Shown here one piece after another: positions 10,602 through 20,243 of a stretch of DNA of 64,000 bases. The stretch's first letter is position 1. Each line of letters begins with the position of its first letter. Under the pieces are notes generated by a model. The model had not been told where the DNA came from and made no database searches. It saw nothing but the letters and a program-made list of their open reading frames with translations. The stretch is from contig NZ_CP046582.1 in NCBI RefSeq assembly GCF_018141005.1, positions 1,240,001 to 1,304,000 on the forward strand. The letters run 5' to 3'. This stretch comes from Erwinia sp. E602 (GTDB taxonomy: Bacteria; Pseudomonadota; Gammaproteobacteria; Enterobacterales; Enterobacteriaceae). The translations under genes and the position numbers were made by a program.

Positions 10602-11981
10602 TCAGGGCTTCGGGGCGGCGCGTTTGCGGGGTTTCTTTGTTGGGGTGAGGGCGGTGACTTCGCTTTCGACCCAGCCGTCGTCGAGGCGGGTTTTCAGGGT
10701 GTCGCCGGTCTTGAGTTGGGTGGTTTTTTTGATGACTTCGCCGTCGGCGGCGGTGGTGACGCTGAAGCCGCGGGCGAGGGTGGCCAGCGGGCTGACGCCG
10801 TCGAGTTGGGCGGTGAGGTTGCCGAAGCGCTGTTTGCTGGCGTTGAGCTGCTGGGTCAGGGCCTGCTGCAGGCGGTGCTGCCACTGCTGGAGGTGCTGGC
10901 GGGCGCGCTCTAAGCGCAGTTCGGGGCGGATGGCGCTGAGGCGCTGTTGGGCGCGTTCCTGCTGGCGGCTGGCCTGGCGCAGGCGCAGCTGCACGGCGTC
11001 GTCCAGGCGGCGCTGTAGCTTGATCAGCGCGGTTTGCTGGCGGGCGAGGCGCAGCTGGGGGTGCTGCTGCTGTAAACGGTGCTGCAGGCGGCTGAAGCTG
11101 CGCTGCTGCTGGGCGAGGTAGTAATCCATCGCCATTTCCAGCCGCTGCTGTTGTGACTGCAGCTGGCGTGTCAGTTCCAGCTGGTTGCGGCTGACCAGTT
11201 CGGCGGCGGCCGAGGGGGTGGGCGCGCGCAGGTCGGCGACAAAGTCGGCGATGGTGACGTCGGTTTCGTGGCCGACGGCACTGACGATCGGGATGCGGCT
11301 GGCGAAGATGGCGCGCGCGACGCGTTCGTCGTTGAAGCTCCACAGGTCTTCCAGCGAGCCGCCGCCGCGGCCGACGATCAGGACGTCGCACTCGTTGCGG
11401 GCGTTAGCCAGTTCAATGGCCCGTACGATGCCTGAGGGCGCTTCTGCGCCCTGTACCTGGGTCGGGTAGATCACCACCGGCAGCGACGGGTCGCGGCGCT
11501 GCAGCACGTGCAGCACGTCGTGCAGTGCAGCACCGGTGGGGGATGTGATGACGCCCACCCGGCGTGCCGGGGTGGGCAGCGGCTGTTTGTGAGCCTGTTC
11601 GAACAGGCCTTCGGCGGTGAGGCGTTGTTTCAGCTGTTCAAACTGCTGCTGTAACAGGCCGTCGCCGGCGGGCTGCATGCTTTCGGCAATCAGCTGGTAG
11701 TCGCCGCGCGGTTCGTACAGGGTGATGGTGGCGCGCACCAGCACCTGCTGACCGTTTTGCGGGCGGAAGGTGACGCGGCGGTTGCTGTTGCGGAACATCG
11801 CACAGCGCACCTGGGCACCGTCATCCTTCAGCGTGAAGTACCAGTGGCCGGAAGAGGGCTGCGAGAAATTTGAGATCTCAGCGCTGAGCCACACCTGGCC
11901 CATTTCCATCTCCAGCAGCTTGCGCACCGTGGTGTTGAGACGGCTGACGGTAAAAATATTGGCGGTTGGCGGTAGCGACAT
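10602..11981 (-). CDS. xseA: Exodeoxyribonuclease VII large subunit
   Basis: Large subunit of the single-strand-specific nuclease ExoVII. The ATG at 11981 ([16 protein letters not shown]) is preferred over an in-frame TTG 15 bases upstream because it matches the family start. The N-terminal OB-fold holds [20 protein letters not shown]. The catalytic core includes [27 protein letters not shown], and [29 protein letters not shown] long glutamine/arginine-rich coiled coil follows (about 270-390), then a short C-terminal domain. About 459 residues, normal for the family. Transcribed divergently from guaB. Confidence 0.95.
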   Translation of the reverse strand: MSLPPTANIFTVSRLNTTVRKLLEMEMGQVWLSAEISNFSQPSSGHWYFTLKDDGAQVRCAMFRNSNRRVTFRPQNGQQVLVRATITLYEPRGDYQLIAESMQPAGDGLLQQQFEQLKQRLTAEGLFEQAHKQPLPTPARRVGVITSPTGAALHDVLHVLQRRDPSLPVVIYPTQVQGAEAPSGIVRAIELANARNECDVLIVGRGGGSLEDLWSFNDERVARAIFASRIPIVSAVGHETDVTIADFVADLRAPTPSAAAELVSRNQLELTRQLQSQQQRLEMAMDYYLAQQQRSFSRLQHRLQQQHPQLRLARQQTALIKLQRRLDDAVQLRLRQASRQQERAQQRLSAIRPELRLERARQHLQQWQHRLQQALTQQLNASKQRFGNLTAQLDGVSPLATLARGFSVTTAADGEVIKKTTQLKTGDTLKTRLDDGWVESEVTALTPTKKPRKRAAPKP

Positions 11982-12074
11982 TGTGATGAAGATCAAATTT
12001 CAAATCAGAGGGTTAATCAACCGATACTACATGCCCCAGCGGAGGGATCAAGAGTTTTTCGTAAAAAGTACTGG

Positions 12075-12100
12075 AGGCAATCGATTACGGCCTGTATAAT
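12075..12100 (+). promoter_or_regulatory. guaBA promoter -10 with PurR-like operator
   Basis: AGGCAATCGATTACGG (12075-12090) matches about 12 of 16 positions of the PurR consensus ACGCAAACGTTTGCGT and is followed by a perfect -10 TATAAT at 12095-12100. E. coli guaBA is known to be repressed by PurR, so the placement fits. No good -35 hexamer is apparent. Confidence 0.6.
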
Positions 12101-12152
12101 GCCGCGGCAATATTTTACAAGTTCTCATTCACCCTGAGGTTGAGATATTGCC

Positions 12153-13619
12153 ATGCTAAGAATCATCAAAGAAGCCCTGACTTTCGACGACGTCCTGCTC
12201 GTTCCTGCTCACTCGACCGTTCTGCCAAACACGGCTGACCTCAGCACCCAGCTTACCAAAACCATTCGCCTGAACATCCCTATGCTCTCCGCAGCGATGG
12301 ATACCGTGACCGAAGCCAATCTGGCGATCGCACTGGCGCAGGAAGGCGGTCTGGGCTTTATTCACAAGAATATGTCCATTGAACGCCAGGCCGAAGAAGT
12401 GCGTAAGGTGAAAAAACACGAGAGCGGCGTCGTCACCGATCCGCAGACCGTGCTGCCAACCACCCCGCTGAGCGACGTGAAAGCGCTGACCGAGCAGAAT
12501 GGCTTTGCCGGCTACCCGGTGGTCAACGGCGAGAACGAGCTGGTCGGTATCATCACCGGCCGTGACGTGCGCTTCGTGACCGACCTCAGCCTGCCGGTTT
12601 CCGCGGTGATGACGCCGAAAGAGCGTCTGGTTACCGTGAAAGAGGGCGAAGCCCGCGACGTGGTGCTGCACCGCATGCACGAAAAACGCGTTGAGAAAGC
12701 GCTGGTGGTGGACGACAGCTTCCATCTGCTGGGCATGATCACCGTGAAAGACTTCCAGAAAGCCGAGCGTAAGCCTAACGCCTGTAAAGATGAGCAGGGT
12801 CGTCTGCGCGTCGGTGCAGCCGTCGGTGCCGGTGCCGGTAACGAAGAGCGCGTGGACGCGCTGGTTGCCGCCGGCGTTGACGTGCTGCTGATCGACTCCT
12901 CACACGGCCACTCTGAAGGCGTGCTGCAGCGCATCCGCGCCACCCGTGCTAAATATCCTGACCTGCAGATCGTGGGCGGCAACGTGGCCACCGGTGCCGG
13001 CGCACGTGCGCTGGCCGACGCGGGCGTCAGCGCGGTGAAAGTGGGTATCGGCCCTGGCTCAATCTGTACCACCCGTATCGTGACCGGCGTGGGCGTACCG
13101 CAGATCTCTGCCGTTTCTGACGCGGTCGAAGCGCTGGAAGGCACCGGTATTCCGGTTATCGCCGACGGCGGTATCCGCTTCTCCGGCGACATCGCCAAAG
13201 CCATCGCGGCCGGTGCCGCAGCGGTGATGGTCGGTTCTATGCTGGCGGGTACCGAAGAGTCCCCGGGTGAGATCGAACTCTACCAGGGCCGCTCGTTCAA
13301 ATCATACCGTGGTATGGGTTCTCTGGGCGCGATGTCGAAAGGCTCCTCCGACCGTTACTTCCAGACCGATAACGCCGCAGACAAGCTGGTGCCGGAAGGC
13401 ATTGAAGGCCGCGTTGCCTACAAAGGCCGCCTGAAAGAGATCGTTCACCAGCAGATGGGCGGCCTGCGCTCCTGTATGGGTCTGACCGGCTGTGGTACCA
13501 TCGACGAACTGCGCACCAAAGCGGAATTTGTACGTATCAGCGGTGCCGGCATTCAGGAGAGCCACGTCCACGACGTGACCATCACCAAAGAGTCGCCGAA
13601 CTACCGCATGGGTTCCTGA
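12153..13619 (+). CDS. guaB: IMP dehydrogenase
   Basis: Oxidises IMP to XMP, the committed step to GMP. The 488-residue protein has the TIM barrel start [17 protein letters not shown], two CBS domains inserted near 95-205, the catalytic-cysteine loop [20 protein letters not shown] near 300-320, and the flap segment [19 protein letters not shown]. It is followed after 76 bases by guaA, forming the guaBA operon. Regulation by PurR is suggested by the upstream site. Confidence 0.97.
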   Translation: MLRIIKEALTFDDVLLVPAHSTVLPNTADLSTQLTKTIRLNIPMLSAAMDTVTEANLAIALAQEGGLGFIHKNMSIERQAEEVRKVKKHESGVVTDPQTVLPTTPLSDVKALTEQNGFAGYPVVNGENELVGIITGRDVRFVTDLSLPVSAVMTPKERLVTVKEGEARDVVLHRMHEKRVEKALVVDDSFHLLGMITVKDFQKAERKPNACKDEQGRLRVGAAVGAGAGNEERVDALVAAGVDVLLIDSSHGHSEGVLQRIRATRAKYPDLQIVGGNVATGAGARALADAGVSAVKVGIGPGSICTTRIVTGVGVPQISAVSDAVEALEGTGIPVIADGGIRFSGDIAKAIAAGAAAVMVGSMLAGTEESPGEIELYQGRSFKSYRGMGSLGAMSKGSSDRYFQTDNAADKLVPEGIEGRVAYKGRLKEIVHQQMGGLRSCMGLTGCGTIDELRTKAEFVRISGAGIQESHVHDVTITKESPNYRMGS

Positions 13620-13636
13620 TAACCCCTGATTTCCCC

Positions 13637-13658
13637 GCCCGGCTCAGCCGGGCGTTTT
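13637..13658 (+). terminator. Intercistronic hairpin between guaB and guaA
   Basis: GCCCGGC and GCCGGGC form a stem closed by TCA, followed by G and four T. It resembles a weak intrinsic terminator and could lower guaA transcription relative to guaB or stabilise the guaB message. Confidence 0.6.
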
Positions 13659-13695
13659 ACATCCCATTTTGTTTACATCGCCCTGGAATAGCCTA

Positions 13696-15276
13696 ATGAC
13701 GACGGAAAATATCCATAAACACCGCATCCTGATCCTCGATTTCGGTTCACAGTATACTCAGCTGGTCGCGCGCCGCGTGCGCGAACTGGGCGTGTACTGT
13801 GAACTGTGGGCGTGGGACGTCACCGAAGAGCAGATCCGCGGTTTCAACCCGAACGGCATCATCCTCTCCGGCGGCCCGGAAAGCACCACCGAACACAACA
13901 GCCCGCGTGCTCCTGAGTACGTGTTCAACGCCGGCGTGCCGGTGCTGGGCGTCTGCTACGGCATGCAGACCATGGCGATGCAGCTGGGCGGCGCGGTAGA
14001 GGGCTCGAACGAGCGTGAATTTGGTTACGCTCAGGTGGAAGTGAAGACCCAGAGCGCGCTGATCCGCGATATCGAAGACGCCATCAGCGCCGACGGCAAT
14101 TCGCTGCTCGACGTGTGGATGAGCCACGGCGATAAAGTCACCGCCATCCCGGCTGACTTCGTTACCGTTGCCAGCACCGATACCTGCCCGTTTGCCATTA
14201 TGGCCAACGAGGAAAAACGCTTCTACGGCGTGCAGTTCCACCCGGAAGTGACCCACACCCGTCAGGGCCAGCGTCTGCTGGAGCGCTTCGTGCGCGATAT
14301 CTGCCAGTGTGAAGCGCTGTGGACCCCGGCCAAAATCATCGAAGACGCGGTCGAGCGCCTGCGTGAGCAGGTTGGCGAAGATAAAGTGATCCTCGGCCTC
14401 TCCGGCGGCGTGGACTCCTCCGTGACCGCGATGCTGCTGCACCGCGCCATCGGCGACCGTCTGACCTGCGTATTCGTTGATAACGGCCTGCTGCGCCTGA
14501 ACGAAGCCGAGCAGGTCATGGAGATGTTCGGTAACCACTTCGGCCTGAATATCGTCCACGTTAACGCGGAAAACCGCTTCCTTGAGCAGATGGCCGGCGA
14601 GAACGATCCGGAAGCCAAGCGTAAAATCATCGGCCGCGTGTTCGTGGAAGTGTTCGACGAAGAAGCCACCAAGCTGCAGGATGTGAAGTGGCTGGCGCAG
14701 GGCACCATCTACCCGGACGTGATTGAATCTGCCGCCTCTGCCACCGGCAAAGCGCACGTGATCAAATCGCACCACAACGTGGGTGGCCTGCCGAAAGAGA
14801 TGAAGCTGGGCCTGGTTGAGCCGCTGAAAGAGCTGTTCAAAGACGAAGTGCGCAAAATCGGCCTTGAGCTGGGCCTGCCGCACGCGATGCTGTTCCGTCA
14901 CCCGTTCCCGGGCCCGGGCCTTGGCGTCCGCGTACTGGGCGAAGTGAAGAAAGAGTACTGTGATCTGCTGCGCCGCGCCGATGCGATCTTCATCGAAGAG
15001 CTGCACAAAGCCGACCTGTACAACAAGGTCAGCCAGGCCTTCACCGTATTCCTGCCGGTACGCTCCGTTGGCGTAATGGGCGATGGCCGCAAGTACGACT
15101 GGGTGGTTTCCCTGCGTGCGGTCGAGACCATCGACTTTATGACCGCGCACTGGGCGCACCTGCCGTACGACTTCCTCGGCCGCGTCTCCAACCGCATCAT
15201 CAACGAAGTGAACGGCATCTCCCGCGTGGTTTATGATATTTCCGGTAAACCACCGGCGACGATTGAGTGGGAGTGA
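13696..15276 (+). CDS. guaA: GMP synthase (glutamine-hydrolysing)
   Basis: Converts XMP to GMP using glutamine nitrogen. The ATG at 13696 ([17 protein letters not shown]) matches the family start better than an in-frame upstream codon at 13669. The class I amidotransferase domain has LSGGPEST, the nucleophile motif [15 protein letters not shown], and the QFHPEVTHT catalytic histidine. The ATP-pyrophosphatase domain has [14 protein letters not shown], and the C-terminal dimerisation domain ends KPPATIEWE. About 526 residues. It is the last backbone gene before the 15.4-31.4 kb accessory region. Confidence 0.97.
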   Translation: MTTENIHKHRILILDFGSQYTQLVARRVRELGVYCELWAWDVTEEQIRGFNPNGIILSGGPESTTEHNSPRAPEYVFNAGVPVLGVCYGMQTMAMQLGGAVEGSNEREFGYAQVEVKTQSALIRDIEDAISADGNSLLDVWMSHGDKVTAIPADFVTVASTDTCPFAIMANEEKRFYGVQFHPEVTHTRQGQRLLERFVRDICQCEALWTPAKIIEDAVERLREQVGEDKVILGLSGGVDSSVTAMLLHRAIGDRLTCVFVDNGLLRLNEAEQVMEMFGNHFGLNIVHVNAENRFLEQMAGENDPEAKRKIIGRVFVEVFDEEATKLQDVKWLAQGTIYPDVIESAASATGKAHVIKSHHNVGGLPKEMKLGLVEPLKELFKDEVRKIGLELGLPHAMLFRHPFPGPGLGVRVLGEVKKEYCDLLRRADAIFIEELHKADLYNKVSQAFTVFLPVRSVGVMGDGRKYDWVVSLRAVETIDFMTAHWAHLPYDFLGRVSNRIINEVNGISRVVYDISGKPPATIEWE

Positions 15277-15323
15277 TCCTGCTGCTGGAGTGATCGGCAT
15301 AAAAATTGAAAAAAAATATTCCT

Positions 15324-15350
15324 AAGCCCGTTTAAAAACGGGCTTTTTAA
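15324..15350 (+). terminator. Rho-independent terminator after guaA
   Basis: AAGCCCG and CGGGCTT form a stem around TTTAAAAA, followed by further T. It ends the guaBA operon. Confidence 0.88.
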
Positions 15351-15509
15351 TCCTTTGAATTTCCTGCCATGTAGTGAGTTTTTTAACACCAAATTTTATA
15401 GTGTTTATTTTTCGGCGGGCTGTACAGCATCTCTTGTATCATGTTTTTTTGTGGCTGCTGGTAATGTATCTGTCTTGACATTGAATTTAATATATACAGG
15501 GTCTGGAAG

Positions 15510-16499
15510 ATGGATAAAGGGCTTGCTACTTTAATTTCTGATTTTCAAAAATCCGTCCTCGATGCTGTGGTTTTTATGCAGCGATCTGGTATCAATATGC
15601 CTTCAAGTGTGGCTGAATGGATTGAATCTGATTTTTATTATAATAGAAATCTTGATGATGGGATTACTTTTTTTAAGCATGGGGCTGGGTGTACAGTTGG
15701 CCTCATTTCCGGAGAAGTCGATTTTGACTTCGGCAAAGACGGAGCAATTGGTGGGTTTGATTCGTGGCGATTGATACGATTTGCAGGGAATGAAATTGCC
15801 AAATATGGTTTCAATAGTACAGAATCTTTGATGATTAGTTTCAAGGCAGCTTTGAATGAAGGAGCATTGGTACATTCAGAACCCTGTCTGTTTTATTTAG
15901 TAAATGCTCCAAGAGTTTATGCTGCTGATATAGATTATCGATTTCCTGGAGATATGCTTCCAATAAATAATAAAGATATAATTCTGACATTGAGCACTCA
16001 CCATTTTACCATTGCAAACTTGATGTTTAAAAGCTACCAGAAAATGAATGATAAATTCGATAGTAAAGGTTATGTGAGTATCAATGACGAGGTTAACTTT
16101 CGGTCATATGCCTCGTCATGGCTAGGTTTTTTAGCCGTGGTGTGTGAAGGGTTTAAAAAATCGAATGTAAGGGTTCTGCTTGAAAAGCATCGACCTGATA
16201 ATTTTAAAAGGCTTATTCCAATTGCTGATGAATTAGGTAAAGCAATGAAGAAGAATTACGATGCTTTGAGAATGCTGAGGAATAATATATTTCACCTGCG
16301 AGAAAACCTCAAAGCAGTGCGTGACTTCTTTTTATTTGAAGATGAGCGGGTTTTATGGGCGCTGGACTTGCATAAGTCTTTTGAACATTTCTTTTCAAAA
16401 TATCGTGTGTTTTGTGAGGTGCACTATATTCTTAACAAACGTAAAGCAGAGAGCGAATTAGGTCGAAGAAAAAAACGTAACGTGAAAAAACCAAGATGA
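15510..16499 (+). CDS. Hypothetical protein: DUF6896-like N-terminal part plus HEPN-like C-terminal part
   Basis: A 329-residue protein of unknown function, clearly more AT-rich than its neighbours, suggesting transfer. Residues about 48-120 (FFKHGAGCTVGLISGEVDFDFG, then GGFDSWRLIRFAGNEIAKYG) resemble, from memory, the DUF6896 family. Residues about 195-310 are helical and contain R257-N-N-I-F-H262, which fits the R-x4-H signature of HEPN ribonuclease domains, in the context LRNNIFHLRENLKAVRDFF. The C terminus is strongly basic (GRRKKRNVKKPR). It stands alone between the guaA terminator and transposase remnants. A toxin or defence role is possible but is an inference. No partner antitoxin gene is seen. 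Confidence 0.7.
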   Translation: MDKGLATLISDFQKSVLDAVVFMQRSGINMPSSVAEWIESDFYYNRNLDDGITFFKHGAGCTVGLISGEVDFDFGKDGAIGGFDSWRLIRFAGNEIAKYGFNSTESLMISFKAALNEGALVHSEPCLFYLVNAPRVYAADIDYRFPGDMLPINNKDIILTLSTHHFTIANLMFKSYQKMNDKFDSKGYVSINDEVNFRSYASSWLGFLAVVCEGFKKSNVRVLLEKHRPDNFKRLIPIADELGKAMKKNYDALRMLRNNIFHLRENLKAVRDFFLFEDERVLWALDLHKSFEHFFSKYRVFCEVHYILNKRKAESELGRRKKRNVKKPR

Positions 16500-16518
16500 T
16501 CTAAATAGCTGTTCGTAA

Positions 16519-16863
16519 TAATGGCCCTGCTGATGCTGGACCGGGGAGACAGCGTCAGCGAGGTTGCCTGAACGCTCTGCTGCGCCCGTTCATCCGTGGG
16601 GCGCTGGATAAACTGGTTCACTCTTTATGGTACCTATGGCCTGAAATCGCTGCCACCCGGGCGCGTCCGCCGCTGGCTTCCCTGGGCCGATCTGGTCTGG
16701 CGAAGAGCTGGCCCGACGCTCAGGATCTGTGATCCGCATTAAAGAAGAAAAAATGGCCACTATCCACGCAACTCTTGCACAGTGCAGCCAGAAAAACCCG
16801 GTGTTTTACGAAGATGAAGTGGATATCCTCCTCAATCCAAGAATCGGCGCAGACTGGCAGCCG
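16519..16863 (+). pseudogene. Decayed IS630-family transposase
   Basis: Reading across frames recovers LLMLDRGDSVSEVA at the start, then an in-frame stop, a CARSSVG-like segment, PPGRVRRW, and finally NPVFYEDEVDIL-NPRIGADWQ, the DDE-region motif of IS630-type transposases. Stops, frameshifts and a central deletion reduce a gene of about 1 kb to about 350 bases. It is an inactive relic abutting an IS3-type relic. Confidence 0.75.
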
Positions 16864-16865
16864 TG

Positions 16866-17229
16866 AGGGCGGCCGCTCCCGCTAACGCCGGTCGAATGGC
16901 TGACAGACAACGGTTCGGCGTATCGTGCCCATTAGACGCGTGCGCTCGCGAGGATGCTGGGTCTGGAGCCGCGGACAACGGCTGTTCGCAGCCCGGAAAG
17001 CAACGGCATAGCAGAGAGCTTCGTAAAGACAATCAAGCGTGACTACATCAGCGTAATGCCAAAGCCGGAAAGTGAAACGGCGGTACAGAATCTGTCGATA
17101 GCGTTCAGTCATTGCAATGAGCACCATCCCCACAGTGCGCTGGGATATCGTTCGCTGTGGGAGTTTATACGCAGGAAATTATCTCAACCCTGAGAAGGAA
17201 AAACGTCTGAATATATAGGGTCAAATCCA
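16866..17229 (+). mobile_element. IS3-family (IS2-group) 3' remnant with right end
   Basis: Translation gives PVEWLTDNGSAYRA, then an in-frame TAG, then [29 protein letters not shown] and [15 protein letters not shown]...[10 protein letters not shown], the C-terminal integrase half of an IS2-like OrfB. The 5' two thirds are missing and the TAG at about 16933 breaks the frame. The segment ending AGGGTCAAATCCA near 17229 resembles a terminal inverted repeat of this IS group, as judged from memory. The element is dead. Confidence 0.78.
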
Positions 17230-17266
17230 TGTCCCTCGCCTTACCCACACGACAATCCCCCTCAAA

Positions 17267-17659
17267 TCACGACGCCACCTTCCCGCGAGGATCGTCAATA
17301 TGCTGTTTCGCCACGTCGTAGCGGATACCTTCGCGGTGCAGAATGCGCACGTTTTTTACCACGATCGCCAGCGCCTTAAGGAAGCTGTCTGAGCGTTCGT
17401 GGCGTTCGTAGGCGTCACTATCTGCCCAGCCTTCGGAGAGATGGAAGGCATCCGTATTCACCAGATCCTGCGAAAAGGCATAAAAGACGCAGCCTGGCAG
17501 TTGTTGCGCGGCCTGCATTTCAGGCGTTACGGCATCGATAAAGGTCTGGCGGTCATCCGGGTGTACGCGATAGTAAGCACTGACAATAATGGCTGTCGGT
17601 TGGGTTTTATCGTGATCGCCGGCCGGCGAGATAAGTGTGTCGGAGGTGATAGTGTTCAT
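17267..17659 (-). CDS. Antibiotic biosynthesis monooxygenase (ABM) domain protein
   Basis: A 130-residue protein of the dimeric ferredoxin-like ABM/YgiN type. The start at 17659 is preceded by an AGGGAAAAATT site. After a 23-residue lead, the domain runs from AIIVSAYYRVHPDDRQTFID to about 115, including LPGCVFYAFSQDLVNTDAFHLSEGWADSDAYERHERSDSF, typical of these proteins, some of which oxidise quinols or other small substrates. It follows the SnoaL-like gene on the same strand with a gap of about 80 bases, so both may form one operon. The substrate cannot be deduced. Confidence 0.85.
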   Translation of the reverse strand: MNTITSDTLISPAGDHDKTQPTAIIVSAYYRVHPDDRQTFIDAVTPEMQAAQQLPGCVFYAFSQDLVNTDAFHLSEGWADSDAYERHERSDSFLKALAIVVKNVRILHREGIRYDVAKQHIDDPRGKVAS

Positions 17660-17738
17660 AATTTTTCCCTGTGATTCAGTGAAAGAAAGCGATGGCTGAC
17701 GGTAATCGCGCCAGTCGGTTCTCGGTCTGGTGCGGTGT

Positions 17739-18143
17739 TCAGTGTTGTGGCTCGCCGGAGAACGCCCGCCACGCCGCCAGCGTATCCAGCGACTCGCGCA
17801 ACAGGGTGATTTTGCCCTGCTGTGCGACCAGGCGACCTGCGTAGGTCTGTTTATAGATGCGGTCGGTGCCGGCGATGGCGGCTTCAACGCTGTATTCGCC
17901 AAACGCCTGGGTAGGGGTATCGATTAAGAACTGGATATTGCGGAAGCGGAAATCAGGCACTTTCTGTAGCAGGCCGGCAATAAATGCCGCGATCGCCTGT
18001 GGCCCCTGCGCCCGGTGCGGCAGGCCCAGCGTCTGCAGGTAGGGCAGTTCCAGCACGCCGTCGTCGGCGAACAGGGCCGCGGCAAGTTGCGGGGTCTGGA
18101 CAGCATCCAGGTAGTTCTGAAGTAACTGCACGGCGGTTTTCAT
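17739..18143 (-). CDS. SnoaL-like / NTF2-fold protein
   Basis: A 134-residue NTF2-fold protein beginning MKTAVQLLQNYLDAVQTPQLAAALFADDGVLELPY. The AALFADDGVLELPYL segment and the hydrophobic strands (RNIQFLIDTPTQAFGEYSVEA, YKQTYAGRLVAQQGKITLLRESLD) are typical of SnoaL-like polyketide cyclase, isomerase or ketosteroid-isomerase-type proteins. Function is not predictable from sequence. It lies upstream of the ABM gene on the same strand, with LysR and dehydrogenase genes nearby, so a small-molecule redox role is plausible. Confidence 0.82.
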   Translation of the reverse strand: MKTAVQLLQNYLDAVQTPQLAAALFADDGVLELPYLQTLGLPHRAQGPQAIAAFIAGLLQKVPDFRFRNIQFLIDTPTQAFGEYSVEAAIAGTDRIYKQTYAGRLVAQQGKITLLRESLDTLAAWRAFSGEPQH

Positions 18144-18291
18144 GATGTTCTGCTCCCGGAATCGTGATGGTCAGGCCGTTACTACGGCGTAAGACCACCT
18201 TAAATCACTTCCGGAATCGCTAAAACAGCAATGAATGAAAGTCATCATTGCATAAATGTAATGCTGCTTTCGGTGGTAAATGTACCCGCCG

Positions 18292-18381
18292 CTCACTCAC
18301 TCACTCACTCACTCACTCACTCACTCACTCACTCACTCACTCACTCACTCACTCACTCACTCACTCACTCACTCACTCACT
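18292..18381. repeat. Pure tetranucleotide microsatellite, about 22.5 copies of CTCA
   Basis: Ninety uninterrupted bases of a 4-bp unit. It lies about 150 bases upstream of the SnoaL-like gene and overlaps the 3' end of the LysR gene: the last residues Ser-Glu and the stop codon of LysR are encoded by the repeat on the minus strand. On that strand every frame through the repeat reads Val-Ser-Glu-stop. Such tracts are prone to slipped-strand length change. Confidence 0.97.
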
Positions 18382-19290
18382 ACGATGCCAGTGAGCTTCC
18401 CTCAGATGCTGCGCAAAAAAGTCCGACAGCACTCTGACCTTCAGCGGTCGGCTTCGCGCGGTGGGGGTGACAAAGTACAGCCCGCCCCGCGTCATTGACC
18501 ACTCATCCAGCAGCCGCACCAGGCGGCCGTCGCGCAGGTATTCGGCGGCGATAAAGTCCGGCAGCTCAGCGATACCCAGCCCGTCCAGCAGTACGGGGAG
18601 CAGAGCATCCGAGTTGGTGACCCGCAGCGGTCCGTTGGGCACGATATCCTCCTGCGCACCGCTGGTGTGGGTAAAGCGCCATACCTGGCTGCGCGCCCGC
18701 CAGGCATAGCTGAAACAGGGCAGCCCTGAGAGCGCCCGCGGGTGGTCAGGGGCGCCGTGGCGGGCAATCCAGGTGGGGGCGGCAACCAGATACTGCGTCA
18801 CCGGGCACAGGCGGCGTGCCACCAGCGAGGAGTCCGGCAGCGCTGCAATACGCAGCGCCGCATCAAAGCCTTCGGCTATCAGATCGACTGAATGGTCAGA
18901 GAGGTGCAGATCGACGCTCAGCTCCGGAAACTGACGGATCAGCTCAGGCATCAGCGGAGCCACCCAGCGCAGCCCGAATGACATGGGAACGGCGAGGCGT
19001 ACCTGGCCGCGCGGCTGCACCGAGAGCTCATGGGCCTCGCTCTCTATCGCTTCCGCCTGGCGGTAAATGTCGGCGGCTTTCGCCGCCATGCTGTGGCCGA
19101 ATTCGGTCAACGCCAGCTGGCGCGAGGTGCGGTTGAACAGCCGCCCGCCCAGCCGTTCTTCCAGGCGCGCAACGGCACGCGATACGGTCGGTACGGAGAC
19201 GCCCATCGCTCTGGCCGCAGCGGCAAATGACCCCTCTTCAGCCACCTTGGCAAACATCGCCAGCCCTTCAAAATCAGGAAATTTTGCCAT
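18373..19290 (-). CDS. LysR-family transcriptional regulator
   Basis: A 305-residue LTTR. The N-terminal winged helix-turn-helix runs through AMFAKVAEEGSFAAAARAMGVSVPTVSRAVARLEERLGGRLFNRTSR, and the effector-binding domain starts near residue 90 (GQVRLAVPMSFGLRWVAPLMPEL), in the style of the CrgA/AaeR-like subgroup. It is divergent from the short-chain dehydrogenase gene at 19494, the usual arrangement for a LysR regulator and its target. The last two codons and the stop lie inside a microsatellite, so the original C terminus may have been altered. Confidence 0.92.
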   Translation of the reverse strand: MAKFPDFEGLAMFAKVAEEGSFAAAARAMGVSVPTVSRAVARLEERLGGRLFNRTSRQLALTEFGHSMAAKAADIYRQAEAIESEAHELSVQPRGQVRLAVPMSFGLRWVAPLMPELIRQFPELSVDLHLSDHSVDLIAEGFDAALRIAALPDSSLVARRLCPVTQYLVAAPTWIARHGAPDHPRALSGLPCFSYAWRARSQVWRFTHTSGAQEDIVPNGPLRVTNSDALLPVLLDGLGIAELPDFIAAEYLRDGRLVRLLDEWSMTRGGLYFVTPTARSRPLKVRVLSDFFAQHLREAHWHRSE

Positions 19291-19493
19291 TTCAAATCTG
19301 CAATGATGAGTTTTAATTCATTCTATTTTGAAATCATCTGTTCGTCGATATGCTTGTTTCATCGCCAGCAGCATCCGGTTTGCCAGTGATGTTAACCATA
19401 ATGCGGAACGGTGGCGCAACCGCGATGACCCGTGTGAAACCGGGTTGGAAAAGACAGATGACACATCAACCATTTATGTTGAGGAAAAAGACC

Positions 19494-20243
19494 ATGAGTA
19501 AAAAATTAGCAGGAAAAATCGCGCTGGTAACCGGGGGAAGTTCAGGTATTGGTCTGGCATCCGCGCAGGAGCTGGCTGAGCAGGGGGCCAGAGTCTTTAT
19601 TACCGGTCGCCGCCAGCAGGAGCTGGATACGGCAGTAGCGACAATCGGCCCGGCGGCCAGCGGTATTCAGGCGGATGCTGCGGTATTAGCCGACCTCGAC
19701 AGGGTTTTCGCGACCATTGCCGGCGAGTCTGGGCACCTTGATATCCTGTATGTGAATGCCGGCGGTGGCGATATGATGGCGCTGGATGCGATTACGGAAG
19801 AGCATTTCGATCGTATCTTCGGCACCAACGTGCGCGGGCTGCTGTTTACGGTACAGAAGGCGTTGCCGCTGCTGAAACAGGGCTCGTCAGTCATCCTGAC
19901 CGGCTCAACGGCTGCCGTCAAAGGCACGGCCAGTTTCAGCGTTTACAGTGCCAGCAAGGCAGCAGTCAGAAACTTTGCCCGTTCGTGGGCGCTGGATCTG
20001 AAGGATCGCGGCATCCGGGTCAATGTGGTGAGCCCTGGCCCGATTCGTACCCCAGGCCTGGGTGGGCTGGTGCCGGAGGAGCACCGTCAGGGGCTGTTTG
20101 ACAGCCTGGCCACCGGGGTGCCGCTGGCGCGGATCGGTGAGCCCGAAGAGGTCGCTAAGGCCGTGGCTTTCCTGGCTTCAGACGATGCCAGTTTTATTAA
20201 TGCCACCGAGCTGTATGTGGATGGCGGGCTGGCGCAGATCTGA
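19494..20243 (+). CDS. SDR-family oxidoreductase
   Basis: A 249-residue classical short-chain dehydrogenase. The start at 19494 (MSKKLAGKIALVTGG) has a GAGGAAAAAG site; longer upstream extensions lack family similarity. The nucleotide-binding motif is TGGSSGIG, the active site includes LTGSTAAVKG and Y-S-A-S-K, and the C terminus INATELYVDGGLAQI is typical. It is divergent from the LysR gene and probably its target. The substrate is unknown. Confidence 0.93.
   Translation: MSKKLAGKIALVTGGSSGIGLASAQELAEQGARVFITGRRQQELDTAVATIGPAASGIQADAAVLADLDRVFATIAGESGHLDILYVNAGGGDMMALDAITEEHFDRIFGTNVRGLLFTVQKALPLLKQGSSVILTGSTAAVKGTASFSVYSASKAAVRNFARSWALDLKDRGIRVNVVSPGPIRTPGLGGLVPEEHRQGLFDSLATGVPLARIGEPEEVAKAVAFLASDDASFINATELYVDGGLAQI

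Noticed and set aside
13747..15300. 517-codon minus-strand frame opposite guaA
   Set aside because: GuaA is fully supported; the antisense frame has no recognisable domain and reflects codon bias.
18231..18498. Plus-strand frames with repeated Thr-His-Ser-Leu
   Set aside because: They arise only from reading the CTCA microsatellite; there is no ribosome-binding site or domain outside the repeat.
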